Shown here: positions 24,310 through 32,625 of the stretch, piece by piece
How the letters are laid out: the number at the start of each line of letters is the position of its first letter
How positions within the stretch are numbered: position 1 is the stretch's first letter
Made by a program: the position numbers and the translations under genes
The notes under the pieces: generated by a model
Seen by the model: the letters and a program-made list of their open reading frames with translations, nothing else
Database searches by the model: none
Told to the model about the DNA's origin: nothing
Assembly (NCBI GenBank): GCA_025450195.1
Contig: JANWHW010000026.1
Coordinates: 1 to 60,744, forward strand
Direction of reading: 5' to 3'
Length of the DNA: 60,744 bases
Source: Solirubrobacterales bacterium
GTDB taxonomy: Bacteria; Actinomycetota; Thermoleophilia; Solirubrobacterales; 70-9

Positions 24310-25640
24310 TTCCAGTCGAACAGTCCGGCGTTGTAGCCGTGGACGCTGGTGTCTGCGTTGATCAGCACCGCGGTGATGCGGTCAAAGCGCCCCGGACGGG
24401 CGAGCCGCACCGACATCGTCCCGCCGCCCGGCTTGAAGCGCAGCTTGGAAACGACGTCACCGTTGCGCTCGGTGCCCACTCTGCCAACCAGGGCCAGCCC
24501 GACTTCGGTTTCGGGTGGAGCTATGGCGCGTACGACCACGGCTCTGCCGCCATCGACATGGACGCGCAGGAGCTGGGACGTCGTGTGGCTCAAGCGGCGA
24601 CGCAGCGAGCTGCCGTCTACCGGCAGGCTTCCTTGACGGGAGACGTCGCGGAAGGCGCGCGCCTCCGGGAAGACCGTGGTGGTGCGCCACTCGGCGAGAT
24701 CGCGTGAGAAGCGGGCAAAATCGCGGCCGAAGCTCGAACCGCCAACCGCGTCGATCGCGGAACCGTAGGCCGAGACCGAGAACCCACCCGGCTGCGTCTC
24801 CACGGCCCGGTCCCAGGCATCGCGTATGAGCTGGCGCCCGTAGCGGTGCGCGAGCCACTGATTCCAGACCGCTGAGCCGTACTCCTTAATCGCATTCACG
24901 GTCATTGGGACCTGATAGCTGCGTGTCCAGCGGCGCACATAGCGCCAGTAGTCGTTGAGGCCGTCGTAGACCTGGTCCTCCATCCAGACCGCGGTCGCCT
25001 CCACGAACCAGGAGTCCTGATAGGCGTCGTAGCTGAACTGGAGGATGTGGTTGTACTCGTGGGCGATCGTCACCTTGAGATTGCCCAACTGCGTCCCGCC
25101 GGGGAACTCGCTTCGGTCGTAATCGTCGTCGACGACCAGATAGCCGTGCAGGTGTCGCGGCAGGCGGTGCGCTTGCGTTGCCTGGCCGCGATCCGGAGCG
25201 GCGTAGCCGAACAGCTCACCCCCGATTTGAGCGAGGTAGATGTCCGTCTTGCCGCTTCCTCCCCCCTGCCGGCCATCGGATTTCGGTTCGCGCCAGCCGA
25301 GCGTGTCGTTCTCGATCGAGTGAACGTGCTCGGCAACGCCCTGGACGCGCTCTACGAAATCGGGCACACCATCGCCATCGGAAACGCCGTTGGCGTCGGT
25401 CAGCTTCGGGGCGTCGGCTCCCTTCGCCACCCAGTGGACGCAGAAGTGGAGACTGCAGGCAGGCGAGTACGGAGCCTCGGGCGCCTTGTAGGCGTTGATG
25501 TTGTCGACGGGCCCATCGGTTGGGCGCGCCGCAGGCGCCCGGAAGGCCCACCGATCGCCGGCCGAGGCCGAAGCGGGGGCCAGCACGCTCAGCGCCAGCA
25601 CAGCGAGCAAGGCTCCGATCGACCGCCGACTTGCTCGCAC
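24258..25640 (-). CDS. Secreted zinc metalloprotease-like protein
   Basis: The 460-residue protein starts at GTG 25640, with TAGATT 7 bases upstream (an in-frame TTG at 25649 is the alternative). A signal peptide (RASRRSIGALLAVLALSVLAPASASA) leads to an exported protein. The zinc motif HEYNH (HExxH) sits in TIAHEYNHILQF, and a downstream Glu in WFVEATAVWMED is a plausible third ligand. The layout resembles MXAN_6640-type putative metalloproteases. The C-terminal 130 residues look like a beta-rich accessory domain. The substrate is unknown. Confidence 0.8.
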   Translation of the reverse strand: MRASRRSIGALLAVLALSVLAPASASAGDRWAFRAPAARPTDGPVDNINAYKAPEAPYSPACSLHFCVHWVAKGADAPKLTDANGVSDGDGVPDFVERVQGVAEHVHSIENDTLGWREPKSDGRQGGGSGKTDIYLAQIGGELFGYAAPDRGQATQAHRLPRHLHGYLVVDDDYDRSEFPGGTQLGNLKVTIAHEYNHILQFSYDAYQDSWFVEATAVWMEDQVYDGLNDYWRYVRRWTRSYQVPMTVNAIKEYGSAVWNQWLAHRYGRQLIRDAWDRAVETQPGGFSVSAYGSAIDAVGGSSFGRDFARFSRDLAEWRTTTVFPEARAFRDVSRQGSLPVDGSSLRRRLSHTTSQLLRVHVDGGRAVVVRAIAPPETEVGLALVGRVGTERNGDVVSKLRFKPGGGTMSVRLARPGRFDRITAVLINADTSVHGYNAGLFDWNYLRDAVPFVVSARAVR

Positions 25641-25647
25641 GTGCGCC

Positions 25648-25653
25648 AATCTA
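25648..25653 (-). promoter_or_regulatory. Candidate -10 hexamer (TAGATT) of the protease gene
   Basis: TAGATT on the minus strand ends 7 bases before GTG 25640. It overlaps the alternative TTG start, which favours the inner start. Confidence 0.35.
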
Positions 25654-25722
25654 CAGGCCCGGGCAGGCGCTGCCCACTCGCCTTGGAGGCGATACTTCAG
25701 CCGTGACTCCGGAAAGGACCCT

Positions 25723-27393
25723 TTGCGCGTAGCTCTCGCTCAGATCGACCCGACCGTCGGCGACATAGACGGCAACGCTGGCAAGATCGCCGAATGGATA
25801 GGCCGCGCCGAAGCCGCCGGCGCTGACCTGGCGATCTTCCCCGAGCTCTGCGTTCCGGGGTACCCAGCCGAGGACCTCTACCTGAAGCGCCACTTCATCG
25901 AGGCAAACCGGCGGGCGGTCGAGGAGCTGGCGAAGGGCGTCGGAGCCACACTCACAGCGCTGGTTGGATTCGCCGAGCCGGCCGCCACCATTGAAGGAGA
26001 CCCTCGCTGTGCTCACAATTCGCTGGCCGTCCTTTCGGGAGGCGAGGTACGAGGCGTCTATCGCAAGAACCGACTCCCCAACTACTCGGTCTTCGACGAG
26101 CAGCGCTATTTCGTGCCGGGCTCAGAGCCGCAGAGCATCGCCGTCGCGGGGGCACTGGTGGGCCTCACCATCTGCGAGGACGTCTGGGTTGAGGGGCCCC
26201 CCGCTTCGATCGAGGTCGCCGATGGCGCCTCGCTGATCGCGAATCCATCTGGATCTCCGTATCACCGCGGGAAGGGGCAGGAGCGCGAGGCGATGTTTGC
26301 CGATCGAGCCCGCGCCTACAGCACCTATGTCGCGTTCTGCAACTTGGTTGGCGGGCAAGACGAGCTTGTCTTCGACGGCCACAGCCTCGTTGTGGATCCC
26401 ACTGGGCAAGTCATTGCCCGAGCGGCCCAGTTCGAAGAGGAGCTCCTGCTCTGCGAGGTTCCTGGCACGGCCCCCGACGCTCTGGCAAAACCGCTGGGCG
26501 ATGCGGCTGAGGTCTATGCAGCGCTTGTGCTGGGCCTGCGCGACTACGTCCGCAAGAACGGGTTTCGCCACGTCGGCTTGGCGCTCTCCGGGGGGATCGA
26601 TTCGGCCCTCGTGGCGCTGCTGGCGATGGACGCACTGGGGCCGGAGCAAGTCACCTGCGTGGTCATGCCCTCGCCGTACTCGAGCGCCGAGACTCAGGAG
26701 GACGCGCGTGCCCTGGCCCAAAACCTCGGAGTCGAGGCCCTCGAGATCCCGATTGGCTCGACGATGGAGGCCTATGAGGGAGCGCTGACGGACTCCTTCG
26801 GGACCCGAGGCGAGAATGGCACAGAGCCTCTCCCCCGTGACCCGACTCGGCCGTCAGAGCCCGATCTCGCCGCCGAGAACCTCCAGGCGCGAATTCGAGG
26901 AAACCTGATGATGGCCCTCTCCAACAAGCACGGCTGGCTCATCCTCACCACTGGGAACAAGAGCGAGATGTCAGTCGGCTACGCGACCCTCTACGGGGAC
27001 ATGGCCGGTGGCTTCGCGGCGATCAAGGACGTGCCGAAGACGCTCGTCTACGAGCTGGTTCGCCATCGCAATCAGGTCGCCGGCCGTGAGCTGGTTCCGT
27101 CCACCGTGCTGGACCGCGCCCCTTCCGCCGAGCTTCGCCCCGACCAACTCGACACCGACTCCCTGCCCCCCTACGAGGTACTCGACCGGATCCTCGAGGG
27201 CTACGTGGAGCGCGACGAAGGGCGAGAGGGGCTGGTCGCGGCTGGGCTTCCACCCGACGTCGTCGACCAGGTGATCCAAATGGTCGATCACTCCGAGTAC
27301 AAGCGCCGCCAGGCCGCCCCCGGGATCAGGATCACACCCAAGGCGTTTGGCCGGGACCGCCGCCTCCCGATCACCAATCGCTTCGGCGGTTAG
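25723..27393 (+). CDS. nadE: Glutamine-dependent NAD+ synthetase
   Basis: NadE amidates nicotinic acid adenine dinucleotide to NAD+, the last step of NAD synthesis. The 556-residue protein has an N-terminal carbon-nitrogen hydrolase domain with the triad Glu41 (FPELCVPGYP), Lys115 (YRKNRLPNY) and Cys151 (TICEDVW), then the synthetase domain with the ATP PP-loop LSGGIDSALVA, and STGNKSE-like TTGNKSEMSVGY. The start is TTG 25723, since GGAAAGGA lies 4 bases upstream and RVALAQIDPTVGD is the family N-terminus. The long open frame upstream is antisense to the protease gene. Confidence 0.95.
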   Translation: MRVALAQIDPTVGDIDGNAGKIAEWIGRAEAAGADLAIFPELCVPGYPAEDLYLKRHFIEANRRAVEELAKGVGATLTALVGFAEPAATIEGDPRCAHNSLAVLSGGEVRGVYRKNRLPNYSVFDEQRYFVPGSEPQSIAVAGALVGLTICEDVWVEGPPASIEVADGASLIANPSGSPYHRGKGQEREAMFADRARAYSTYVAFCNLVGGQDELVFDGHSLVVDPTGQVIARAAQFEEELLLCEVPGTAPDALAKPLGDAAEVYAALVLGLRDYVRKNGFRHVGLALSGGIDSALVALLAMDALGPEQVTCVVMPSPYSSAETQEDARALAQNLGVEALEIPIGSTMEAYEGALTDSFGTRGENGTEPLPRDPTRPSEPDLAAENLQARIRGNLMMALSNKHGWLILTTGNKSEMSVGYATLYGDMAGGFAAIKDVPKTLVYELVRHRNQVAGRELVPSTVLDRAPSAELRPDQLDTDSLPPYEVLDRILEGYVERDEGREGLVAAGLPPDVVDQVIQMVDHSEYKRRQAAPGIRITPKAFGRDRRLPITNRFGG

Positions 27394-27454
27394 CCTGACG
27401 GCGTCCTCGGTCGCTTACGTGCGGAGCACGCTGCGCTCCTGCGTCCTTGTCAGG
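27394..27454. terminator. Palindromic intergenic region after nadE
   Basis: CCTGAC (27394-27399) pairs with GTCAGG (27449-27454), with an inner hairpin GGAGC/GCTCC and a partial GGCGTCC/GGACGC pairing. It runs into the convergent thioesterase stop and probably terminates both genes. Confidence 0.4.
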
Positions 27455-27857
27455 ATTGAGCTGGAATCGGCCTGACGGCGATCGTCATCTGCGCCAGGGC
27501 GCAGAGGCGGTCCTCAGCGTCTTTGACCTCGGCTTCCCAAACCCATGTCGTGCGGCCACGGTGCCGCGCCCTGGCGTCGACGAGCGCCGAGCCCTCTGTG
27601 ATCGGTCGCAGGAAGTTGACCGATATCGACTGCCCCATCGCCATCATGCCCTCGTCGAAAACGGCCAGCGCGGTTGCTCGCGAGCAGATGCTCTCGACCA
27701 GCGTCGAGAGCACGCCGCCGTGCAAGAGGCCAACGGGCTGGCGCAGCTCATCGCGCATCGACAGCCTCACCTGTGCGTGATCGGGATCGTCGTCGATCCA
27801 CTCCGTGCCGATCAGGGCATCGAAATGAGAGTGCAGTCCGTGTGGGTCCTCGGCCAT
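27450..27857 (-). CDS. Hotdog-fold thioesterase (PaaI-like)
   Basis: The 135-residue protein has the hotdog thioesterase core: RQPVGLLHGGVLSTLVESICS, with the HGG and acid pair of PaaI-type enzymes, then MGQSISVNFLRPITEG and a closing beta strand. It hydrolyses an acyl- or aryl-CoA; the substrate is unknown. ATG 27857 is preferred over 27908, which would overlap the divergent start. TAGGGT lies 10 bases upstream. Confidence 0.85.
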   Translation of the reverse strand: MAEDPHGLHSHFDALIGTEWIDDDPDHAQVRLSMRDELRQPVGLLHGGVLSTLVESICSRATALAVFDEGMMAMGQSISVNFLRPITEGSALVDARARHRGRTTWVWEAEVKDAEDRLCALAQMTIAVRPIPAQS

Positions 27858-27867
27858 TGCCGGCCGG

Positions 27868-27873
27868 ACCCTA
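27868..27873 (-). promoter_or_regulatory. Candidate -10 hexamer (TAGGGT) of the thioesterase gene
   Basis: TAGGGT on the minus strand ends 10 bases before the ATG at 27857. Confidence 0.3.
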
Positions 27874-27891
27874 CCCGGAGCGCCGCTGACA

Positions 27892-27897
27892 TAGGCT
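27892..27897 (+). promoter_or_regulatory. Candidate -10 hexamer (TAGGCT) of the membrane HTH protein gene
   Basis: TAGGCT ends 9 bases before the ATG at 27907. Confidence 0.4.
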
Positions 27898-27906
27898 TTC
27901 GGGCCC

Positions 27907-28851
27907 ATGGCACTTAGCGATGATCAGCGAGCGATGCTCCGACTGCTTGCCCAGCGGGAAGAGGGATATGAGGACATTGCGGCCCTGATGGGCCTGAGTG
28001 TCGATGAGGTTCGCGCCAAGGTCAAAGAGGCACTGAGCAGCCTGGAGGACTCCGGTCAAGGGACTGGCGAGCCACCGCCGCAGGTCAAAACTCCACCACC
28101 GCAAGAGCCATCGCCCTCGTCTCCAACGCCGGGCCCGAAGCCGGCAAAGCCGCCCTCGGCGGGGCCCAAGCCCCAGAAGCCCTCGCCCAAGCCGCCACAG
28201 AAACCTTCACCGTCCTCGCCCAAATCGACCGCGACGGGCACTTCGCGGCTTCCAATGCCGCAGGATCGGGGCACGCGATGGGCCATTGCGGCGGGCCTCG
28301 GAGTGACGGTCGTCCTGATCCTGCTCTTGATCACAGGCGTCCTCGGTGGGGACGGGGACGACAGCGCAGAATCGACGACCGCCGGCGCGGACAACCCTTC
28401 GGCCGAACTGGCCAACGGCTCCAAACAAGCCACACAGGCCGTCCTCAAAGCGGTCGACGGAAGCGACGGTAAAGGCGCAGCCCTGTTCGGTCGTGCGGGG
28501 CAAGAAGTGCGAATGGTCTTCCATGCCGACGGCTTGGCTCCCACAGCCAATGGAGAGTCCTACGTGATCTCGCTCGCTCGCTCTCCCACGGAACGAGGGC
28601 CAATTGCGGCAGCCAAAGTGGATGAGTCCGGCGAAGTCAACGAGGAATTCAAAGTGTCGCCCGAAGCGGTCGGTCTGCTCGCCAGCGGCTTTGACGAGAT
28701 GGAAGTGTCGCTTGTCTCCAACGCCAAGCTCCGGTCCGCGCTGGAACGGGCTAAAGGGGAGGGTGGCGTGCCCACCTACTCGGGTACCCCGGTTTTGAGA
28801 GGGCAGGTCGAAGGCCCCGCGGTTGACGCGGCGGCTAGAGGCCAGCGCTAG
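27907..28851 (+). CDS. Membrane protein with N-terminal sigma-4-like HTH, proline-rich linker and RskA-C-like outer domain
   Basis: The 314-residue protein has three parts. Residues 1-50 look like a sigma factor region 4 helix-turn-helix (MLRLLAQREEGYEDIAALMG, then LSVDEVRAKVKEAL). Residues 52-115 are a Pro/Ser/Lys-rich linker. One membrane helix follows (about 125-145), then an outer domain (GAALFGRAGQEVRMVF, then GLAPTANGESYVISLA) whose pattern recalls the C-terminal domain of RskA anti-sigma-K. This would link an outside signal to DNA or sigma/RNA polymerase binding. The role is inferred from layout; I know no named family. Confidence 0.65.
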   Translation: MALSDDQRAMLRLLAQREEGYEDIAALMGLSVDEVRAKVKEALSSLEDSGQGTGEPPPQVKTPPPQEPSPSSPTPGPKPAKPPSAGPKPQKPSPKPPQKPSPSSPKSTATGTSRLPMPQDRGTRWAIAAGLGVTVVLILLLITGVLGGDGDDSAESTTAGADNPSAELANGSKQATQAVLKAVDGSDGKGAALFGRAGQEVRMVFHADGLAPTANGESYVISLARSPTERGPIAAAKVDESGEVNEEFKVSPEAVGLLASGFDEMEVSLVSNAKLRSALERAKGEGGVPTYSGTPVLRGQVEGPAVDAAARGQR

Positions 28852-28868
28852 TGGGTCTTAGACCCACT
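28850..28868 (+). terminator. Rho-independent terminator after the membrane HTH gene
   Basis: AGTGGGTC (28850-28857) pairs with GACCCACT (28861-28868) around TTA, followed by GTTCTT. The stem includes the end of the stop codon. Confidence 0.65.
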
Positions 28869-28881
28869 GTTCTTCGACCTA

Positions 28882-30510
28882 CTAGGGGAGCAGCTTGCCG
28901 GGATTCATGACCCCGGTCGGATCCAGTTGCTCCTTGACCGCCCGCAGGACCTCCACCCCGGCAGCTCCCAACTCGGCCTTCATATAGGGCGCGTGATCGC
29001 GGCCGACCGCGTGGTGGTGCGTGATCGTGCCTTTCGCGGCGACAATGGCCTCCGATGCCGCCTGCTTGACTGCTCGCCACTGCTCCACCTCTTCGCCCTG
29101 CCGAGCGCGGGCGATGAACGTGAAGTAGAGCGAGGCTCCGTCGGCGTAGGCATGTGAAAGGTGGCAGAAGACCAGGCCGGGCGTTCCCTGCGCCGCCAGC
29201 GAATCCTCGATTGCGGCGCCGACAGCCTCGCGCAGGTCGCCGAGCTGCGTCCAGGTGTGGGATGTCTCGAGGGTCTCGACGATCGCACCCATGCCCATCA
29301 GCGTGTCGCGAAGGTAGGGCCCCTGGAAGCGGCCGTGCTCCCACGACTGTCCGGCACTCTGGCCGAGGTACGCCGCGTCGCCGTTTCGCAACTCTCGCAC
29401 CGTCAGGGCGCGCCGTCGCGCCACGGACCCTTCATCGCCCTCCAGGCCGATCACGATCAGACAGCCGTCGCGCTTGCGGCGCAGCTCCAAGTAGCCGCCA
29501 AAGAGCGTCCCGGTGACGCCCCGCGGCCCCGACAGGGCAAGCGACACACGGGTCTCCTCCTGATCGGAAACGCGAATCACATCGGGCAGCCCAGGGCCCT
29601 GCGCCAGCGCCCGAACGATCTCGCTGCCGGCCTCGAAGCTCTCCGCCATCCACGCCTCGTAGCGCCTCACACGGGGCGCCGGCCGAACTCGGACGGTCAC
29701 ATCTGGGATGACGCCCAGGACGCCCTCGGAGCCGACGACCAGCTCGCGCAGGGACGGCCCGGCGGCTGTATGGGGGGTGTCGAGGGTCCGCAGCTCTCCG
29801 CCCGGTGCAAGCAAGCGAATCGCGCTTACCAGCTTGTCGAAGCGGCCATAGCCGCTCGATGCTTGGCCCGCCGAGCGCGTCGCGGCGAAGCCGCCGATCG
29901 TGGCGTACTCGAAGGACTGTGGAAAGTGGCCAAGGATCAACCCCTGCCGGGAAAGGGCCGCTTCGGCTTCGGGCCCCCGCAGGCCGGCGCCTAAGCGCGC
30001 GGTTAGCGAGCGGTGATCGACATCGACGTCTCGGAGGCGGGAAAGGTCGAGGCTGATCAGGCGGGCATGCTCGCCGCGCAGCGGCTCGACCCCACCCACA
30101 ACGCTCGTCCCTCCGCCGAAGGGCACAACGGCGATCCCCTCCTTGGCGCAGGCCTCCAGCACACGGCCCACGGCCTCGGCGCTGGCAGGCAGAACGACTG
30201 CGTCGGGCGCCCGCTCGAGCCTGCCGCTGCGCAGCCTCGCCAGGTCGACGTATCCGCATCCGGTGGCGTGGCGGACTCGGTCCTCGGTCGATGTGAAGAC
30301 GCCATCGGTACCGGCGGCGTCAACCAGCGATTGCGGCAGCGGCTCCGCGGCGGGCAGCTCGAAGTCCTCGAGCTTCGCTATATGCGGCGATGGCTCGAGC
30401 CTGCCGACGCGGTCCTCCAGGGTTGCCACCGCCGGGCCGTCCAGCTCCGGCGAGATCGCCGGGTCTCCCCACCCCCACCACTTGGAGTCACGCCTCGGCT
30501 GCTCGGTCAC
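28882..30510 (-). CDS. FAD-linked oxidase of the alkyldihydroxyacetone-phosphate synthase type
   Basis: The 542-residue protein has an FAD-binding domain with PFGGGTSVVGGVEP, EYATIGGFAATRSAGQASSG and VVGSEGVLGVIPDVTV, and the C-terminal FAD oxidase domain with ITHHHAVGRDHAPY, the histidine stretch that serves catalysis in AGPS. Homology to AGPS suggests ether lipid synthesis, but bacterial relatives often have unproven substrates. GTG 30510 follows GGAGGGAAGC and begins about 20 bases after the SRPBCC stop. Confidence 0.85.
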   Translation of the reverse strand: MTEQPRRDSKWWGWGDPAISPELDGPAVATLEDRVGRLEPSPHIAKLEDFELPAAEPLPQSLVDAAGTDGVFTSTEDRVRHATGCGYVDLARLRSGRLERAPDAVVLPASAEAVGRVLEACAKEGIAVVPFGGGTSVVGGVEPLRGEHARLISLDLSRLRDVDVDHRSLTARLGAGLRGPEAEAALSRQGLILGHFPQSFEYATIGGFAATRSAGQASSGYGRFDKLVSAIRLLAPGGELRTLDTPHTAAGPSLRELVVGSEGVLGVIPDVTVRVRPAPRVRRYEAWMAESFEAGSEIVRALAQGPGLPDVIRVSDQEETRVSLALSGPRGVTGTLFGGYLELRRKRDGCLIVIGLEGDEGSVARRRALTVRELRNGDAAYLGQSAGQSWEHGRFQGPYLRDTLMGMGAIVETLETSHTWTQLGDLREAVGAAIEDSLAAQGTPGLVFCHLSHAYADGASLYFTFIARARQGEEVEQWRAVKQAASEAIVAAKGTITHHHAVGRDHAPYMKAELGAAGVEVLRAVKEQLDPTGVMNPGKLLP

Positions 30511-30529
30511 AATGCTTCCCTCCGCCTGC

Positions 30530-30994
30530 TCACTCCGCACCTCCGGCCAGAGCTCGTTCGATGCCGTCGAGGGCTTCATCGACGATCTTTCCCTGGCCAC
30601 GCCGCATCATCATGGAGCCAAGCCGCGATAGGCCGCGCAGTGCCTGCTCAGAAGCGATGGTCACGTCGGTTGCCCCCTCGGAAGCCCGAATGCCGATCTC
30701 AACGGTCGCTCTTCGCAGATGGCGCTCAAAAGGAGTTCCCTCGAGCTGCTGTTCCCAGGCGTACCGCTCGCCCTCGATTGCGCTGAGGCAGCGAAAGTCA
30801 GCCCGCACCGATCGGCCCTCCTCCGTTTCGAGCACCTGAGTCCACTGATCGCCTGACCCCCCACCCTCGAAATCGACAGCCTCCACCCGAGCTGTCCGCG
30901 GCCACCACCGTGGCAGGTTGTAGGGATCGGAGACCAGGGCAAAAACCACGTCTGGTGCTGCAGAGACGCGTCGGCGGCGTGCTACTCGTCCCAC
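30530..30994 (-). CDS. SRPBCC (START-like) fold protein
   Basis: The 154-residue protein shows the SRPBCC pattern: RRRRVSAAPDVVFALVSDPYNLPRWWPRTARVE at the start (written with breaks: VSAAPDVVFALVSD, then NLPRWWP), a beta-rich middle, and a long C-terminal helix (GQGKIVDEALDGIERAL). Such proteins bind hydrophobic ligands. I chose GTG 30994, 13 bases after the merR stop; the longer frame lies in merR. It is probably co-transcribed with the FAD oxidase. Confidence 0.75.
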   Translation of the reverse strand: MGRVARRRRVSAAPDVVFALVSDPYNLPRWWPRTARVEAVDFEGGGSGDQWTQVLETEEGRSVRADFRCLSAIEGERYAWEQQLEGTPFERHLRRATVEIGIRASEGATDVTIASEQALRGLSRLGSMMMRRGQGKIVDEALDGIERALAGGAE

Positions 30995-31007
30995 CCGTTC
31001 GCAGCCG

Positions 31008-31754
31008 TCAGTCGCCGGCCAGCCGGCGCAGGTCCCTGACCAGCAGCAGATGCTTGAGATGGCTGACCGTCGCCGCCATGTTCTCCAGGCTCTCCAGTGC
31101 CTCTTTGCGCCGCTCTGGATTTCGTGAGCGCAGAGAGGGGCCCAGCAGCGCTTCGAGGAGATTGGACTCGCGATCTGCCGAGGAGCGAAAGATCCGAAGA
31201 TTGCGAGCGCCGACCCCAACGCGCGAGAGCTCATTCGCCGCCCGGACGATTTCGCGGTCGGTCTCGTCATAGACGACCTTGCCGTCGCGTCTCTCCGGTT
31301 GAACGATCCCGAAATTCTCCAGCTCTGCGACCAGCTCGGTGCGAGCGCCGGTTTCCTCGACCACCTCATCGAGGCTCAGGTAGGCACTCGAGGTATTGAC
31401 AAGAATCGCCCTCCGGACACCGCCCCCCGCGGGGCGGCGCTCAGAGCCCCCGCCAAAGTCGATGTCCCCTCCCGCCGCCAACTCCTGGCGGATCACGCGC
31501 AAGGGCAGGAACTCGTCGCGCTGCAACCGCAGGATCGTTCGGAGTCGTTCCACGTCGGATTGGCTGTAGAGGCGGTAGCCCCCCGCCGTCCGCCGCGGGC
31601 TGAGCAGCTTCTGGTCCTCGAGGTAGCGGATCTTCGAGATGGAGATGTCATCGAACTCCCCCTCGAGGATCTTGCAGACAGCGCCGATGGTCAGCGCCTT
31701 GCGCGGCCTGCTGGCCGAGTCCCGCGAACGCATTTGTTGTTCCGAAATGGACAT
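31008..31754 (-). CDS. MerR-family transcriptional regulator
   Basis: The 248-residue protein has a MerR HTH (LTIGAVCKILEGEFDDISIS, then KIRYLEDQKLLSPRRTAGGYRLYS split across the wing) and a C-terminal region with a second HTH-like element (LSLDEVVEETGARTELVAEL). It follows the GarA-like gene by 4 bases with the ribosome site inside that gene. The same garA-merR order occurs in mycobacteria (Rv1827-Rv1828), so the pair is conserved. No metal-binding cysteines are seen. Confidence 0.88.
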   Translation of the reverse strand: MSISEQQMRSRDSASRPRKALTIGAVCKILEGEFDDISISKIRYLEDQKLLSPRRTAGGYRLYSQSDVERLRTILRLQRDEFLPLRVIRQELAAGGDIDFGGGSERRPAGGGVRRAILVNTSSAYLSLDEVVEETGARTELVAELENFGIVQPERRDGKVVYDETDREIVRAANELSRVGVGARNLRIFRSSADRESNLLEALLGPSLRSRNPERRKEALESLENMAATVSHLKHLLLVRDLRRLAGD

Positions 31755-31758
31755 TTGC

Positions 31759-32232
31759 TCACTTCTCCAGGTAGCTGAGCTTGTACTTGCCGATTTGGAT
31801 CTCGTCTCCATCGGCGAGCCGGTGAGACTCAATCCTGCGGCGGTTGACGTAGGTGCCGTTGAGTGAGCCGAGATCGTCGAGGTAGAGCCCGTCACGGCGC
31901 CGCACGAGAAGCGCGTGATTGCGCGAGACCGTGACGTCATCGAGGAATACACCCGCGTCGGGGCTGCGTCCAATGCTGGTTCGATCCTCATCGATCGTGA
32001 AGCTCTCCCCGGCGCGTCCTCCGCCGGCGCGAATCACCAGCGCGGCACCGCTGCGCTCAAGCACCTGATCGATATCGATCGGCTGCATGTCGCCGGTGTC
32101 GTCAACCGTGTAGGTCATCGTGGTGGGCTCCTCGCCACCCTCCGACGGCCCCCCCAGATAGGCGCCGCACTTCTGGCAATAGTTGGCGCCCTCGGGATTG
32201 ACGAATCCGCACTCGGGGCAGTGGACGGCCAT
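31759..32232 (-). CDS. GarA-like FHA-domain protein with zinc ribbon
   Basis: FHA domains bind phosphothreonine; GarA regulates glutamate and 2-oxoglutarate metabolism under Ser/Thr kinase control. The 157-residue protein has an N-terminal zinc ribbon (Cys5, Cys8, Cys19, Cys22), then a Thr-rich PTTMTYTVDD (residues 36-45) that matches in position the phosphorylated ETT region of GarA, then an FHA domain (about 64-155) with IGRSPDAG, VSRNHALL and LGSLNGTYVN. Thr37, Thr38 or Thr40 are candidate kinase sites. It is part of a pgsA-rsiG-garA-merR cluster. Confidence 0.88.
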   Translation of the reverse strand: MAVHCPECGFVNPEGANYCQKCGAYLGGPSEGGEEPTTMTYTVDDTGDMQPIDIDQVLERSGAALVIRAGGGRAGESFTIDEDRTSIGRSPDAGVFLDDVTVSRNHALLVRRRDGLYLDDLGSLNGTYVNRRRIESHRLADGDEIQIGKYKLSYLEK

Positions 32233-32248
32233 CGCGGTACCCCTCCGG

Positions 32249-32521
32249 CTACGCGGCCGGTGGCTCCTCCGATGGGACCTGCTTCGTCTTGCCCGCCAGG
32301 ATCTCCGTGAGCTGGGCAACGTCGTCGCCCGAGATCAGCGAGTCGCCGCTTTCGCGCTTGTGGCGCAACCGGGTGACCAGCTCGGCGCGAAGAATGTCGA
32401 TCTTGCCGTGCAAGACGCGCCGTTTGTAGGAGATCTCGTTCTCTTCCTCGGTTAGCGTGTCGATCAGGTCCTTCAGCTCTTTGTCGCCGAGTGAACCGAG
32501 ATCGGGAAAGGTGTCCTCCAT
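32249..32521 (-). CDS. RsiG-like small helical protein with a single c-di-GMP-type signature
   Basis: RsiG of Streptomyces is an anti-sigma of WhiG that needs cyclic di-GMP, bound by E(X)3S(X)2R(X)3Q(X)3D helices. This 90-residue, mostly helical protein has Glu27, Ser31, Arg34, His38 and Asp42 in exactly that spacing (ENEISYKRRVLHGKID), with His in place of Gln, and only one copy. One-motif forms that dimerise have been described in deep-branching actinobacteria. No sigma gene is adjacent. It stops 16 bases before the GarA-like gene. Confidence 0.65.
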   Translation of the reverse strand: MEDTFPDLGSLGDKELKDLIDTLTEEENEISYKRRVLHGKIDILRAELVTRLRHKRESGDSLISGDDVAQLTEILAGKTKQVPSEEPPAA

Positions 32522-32625
32522 CTCGCTCCTTGATAGGGAGTTATGGCCTTGCGACCGTTGCGACTGATTATAGGAGGCAATGCCGAAGGTTCAACCCCAG
32601 GTTGAAGGTTTATGACTTCTGGGCC

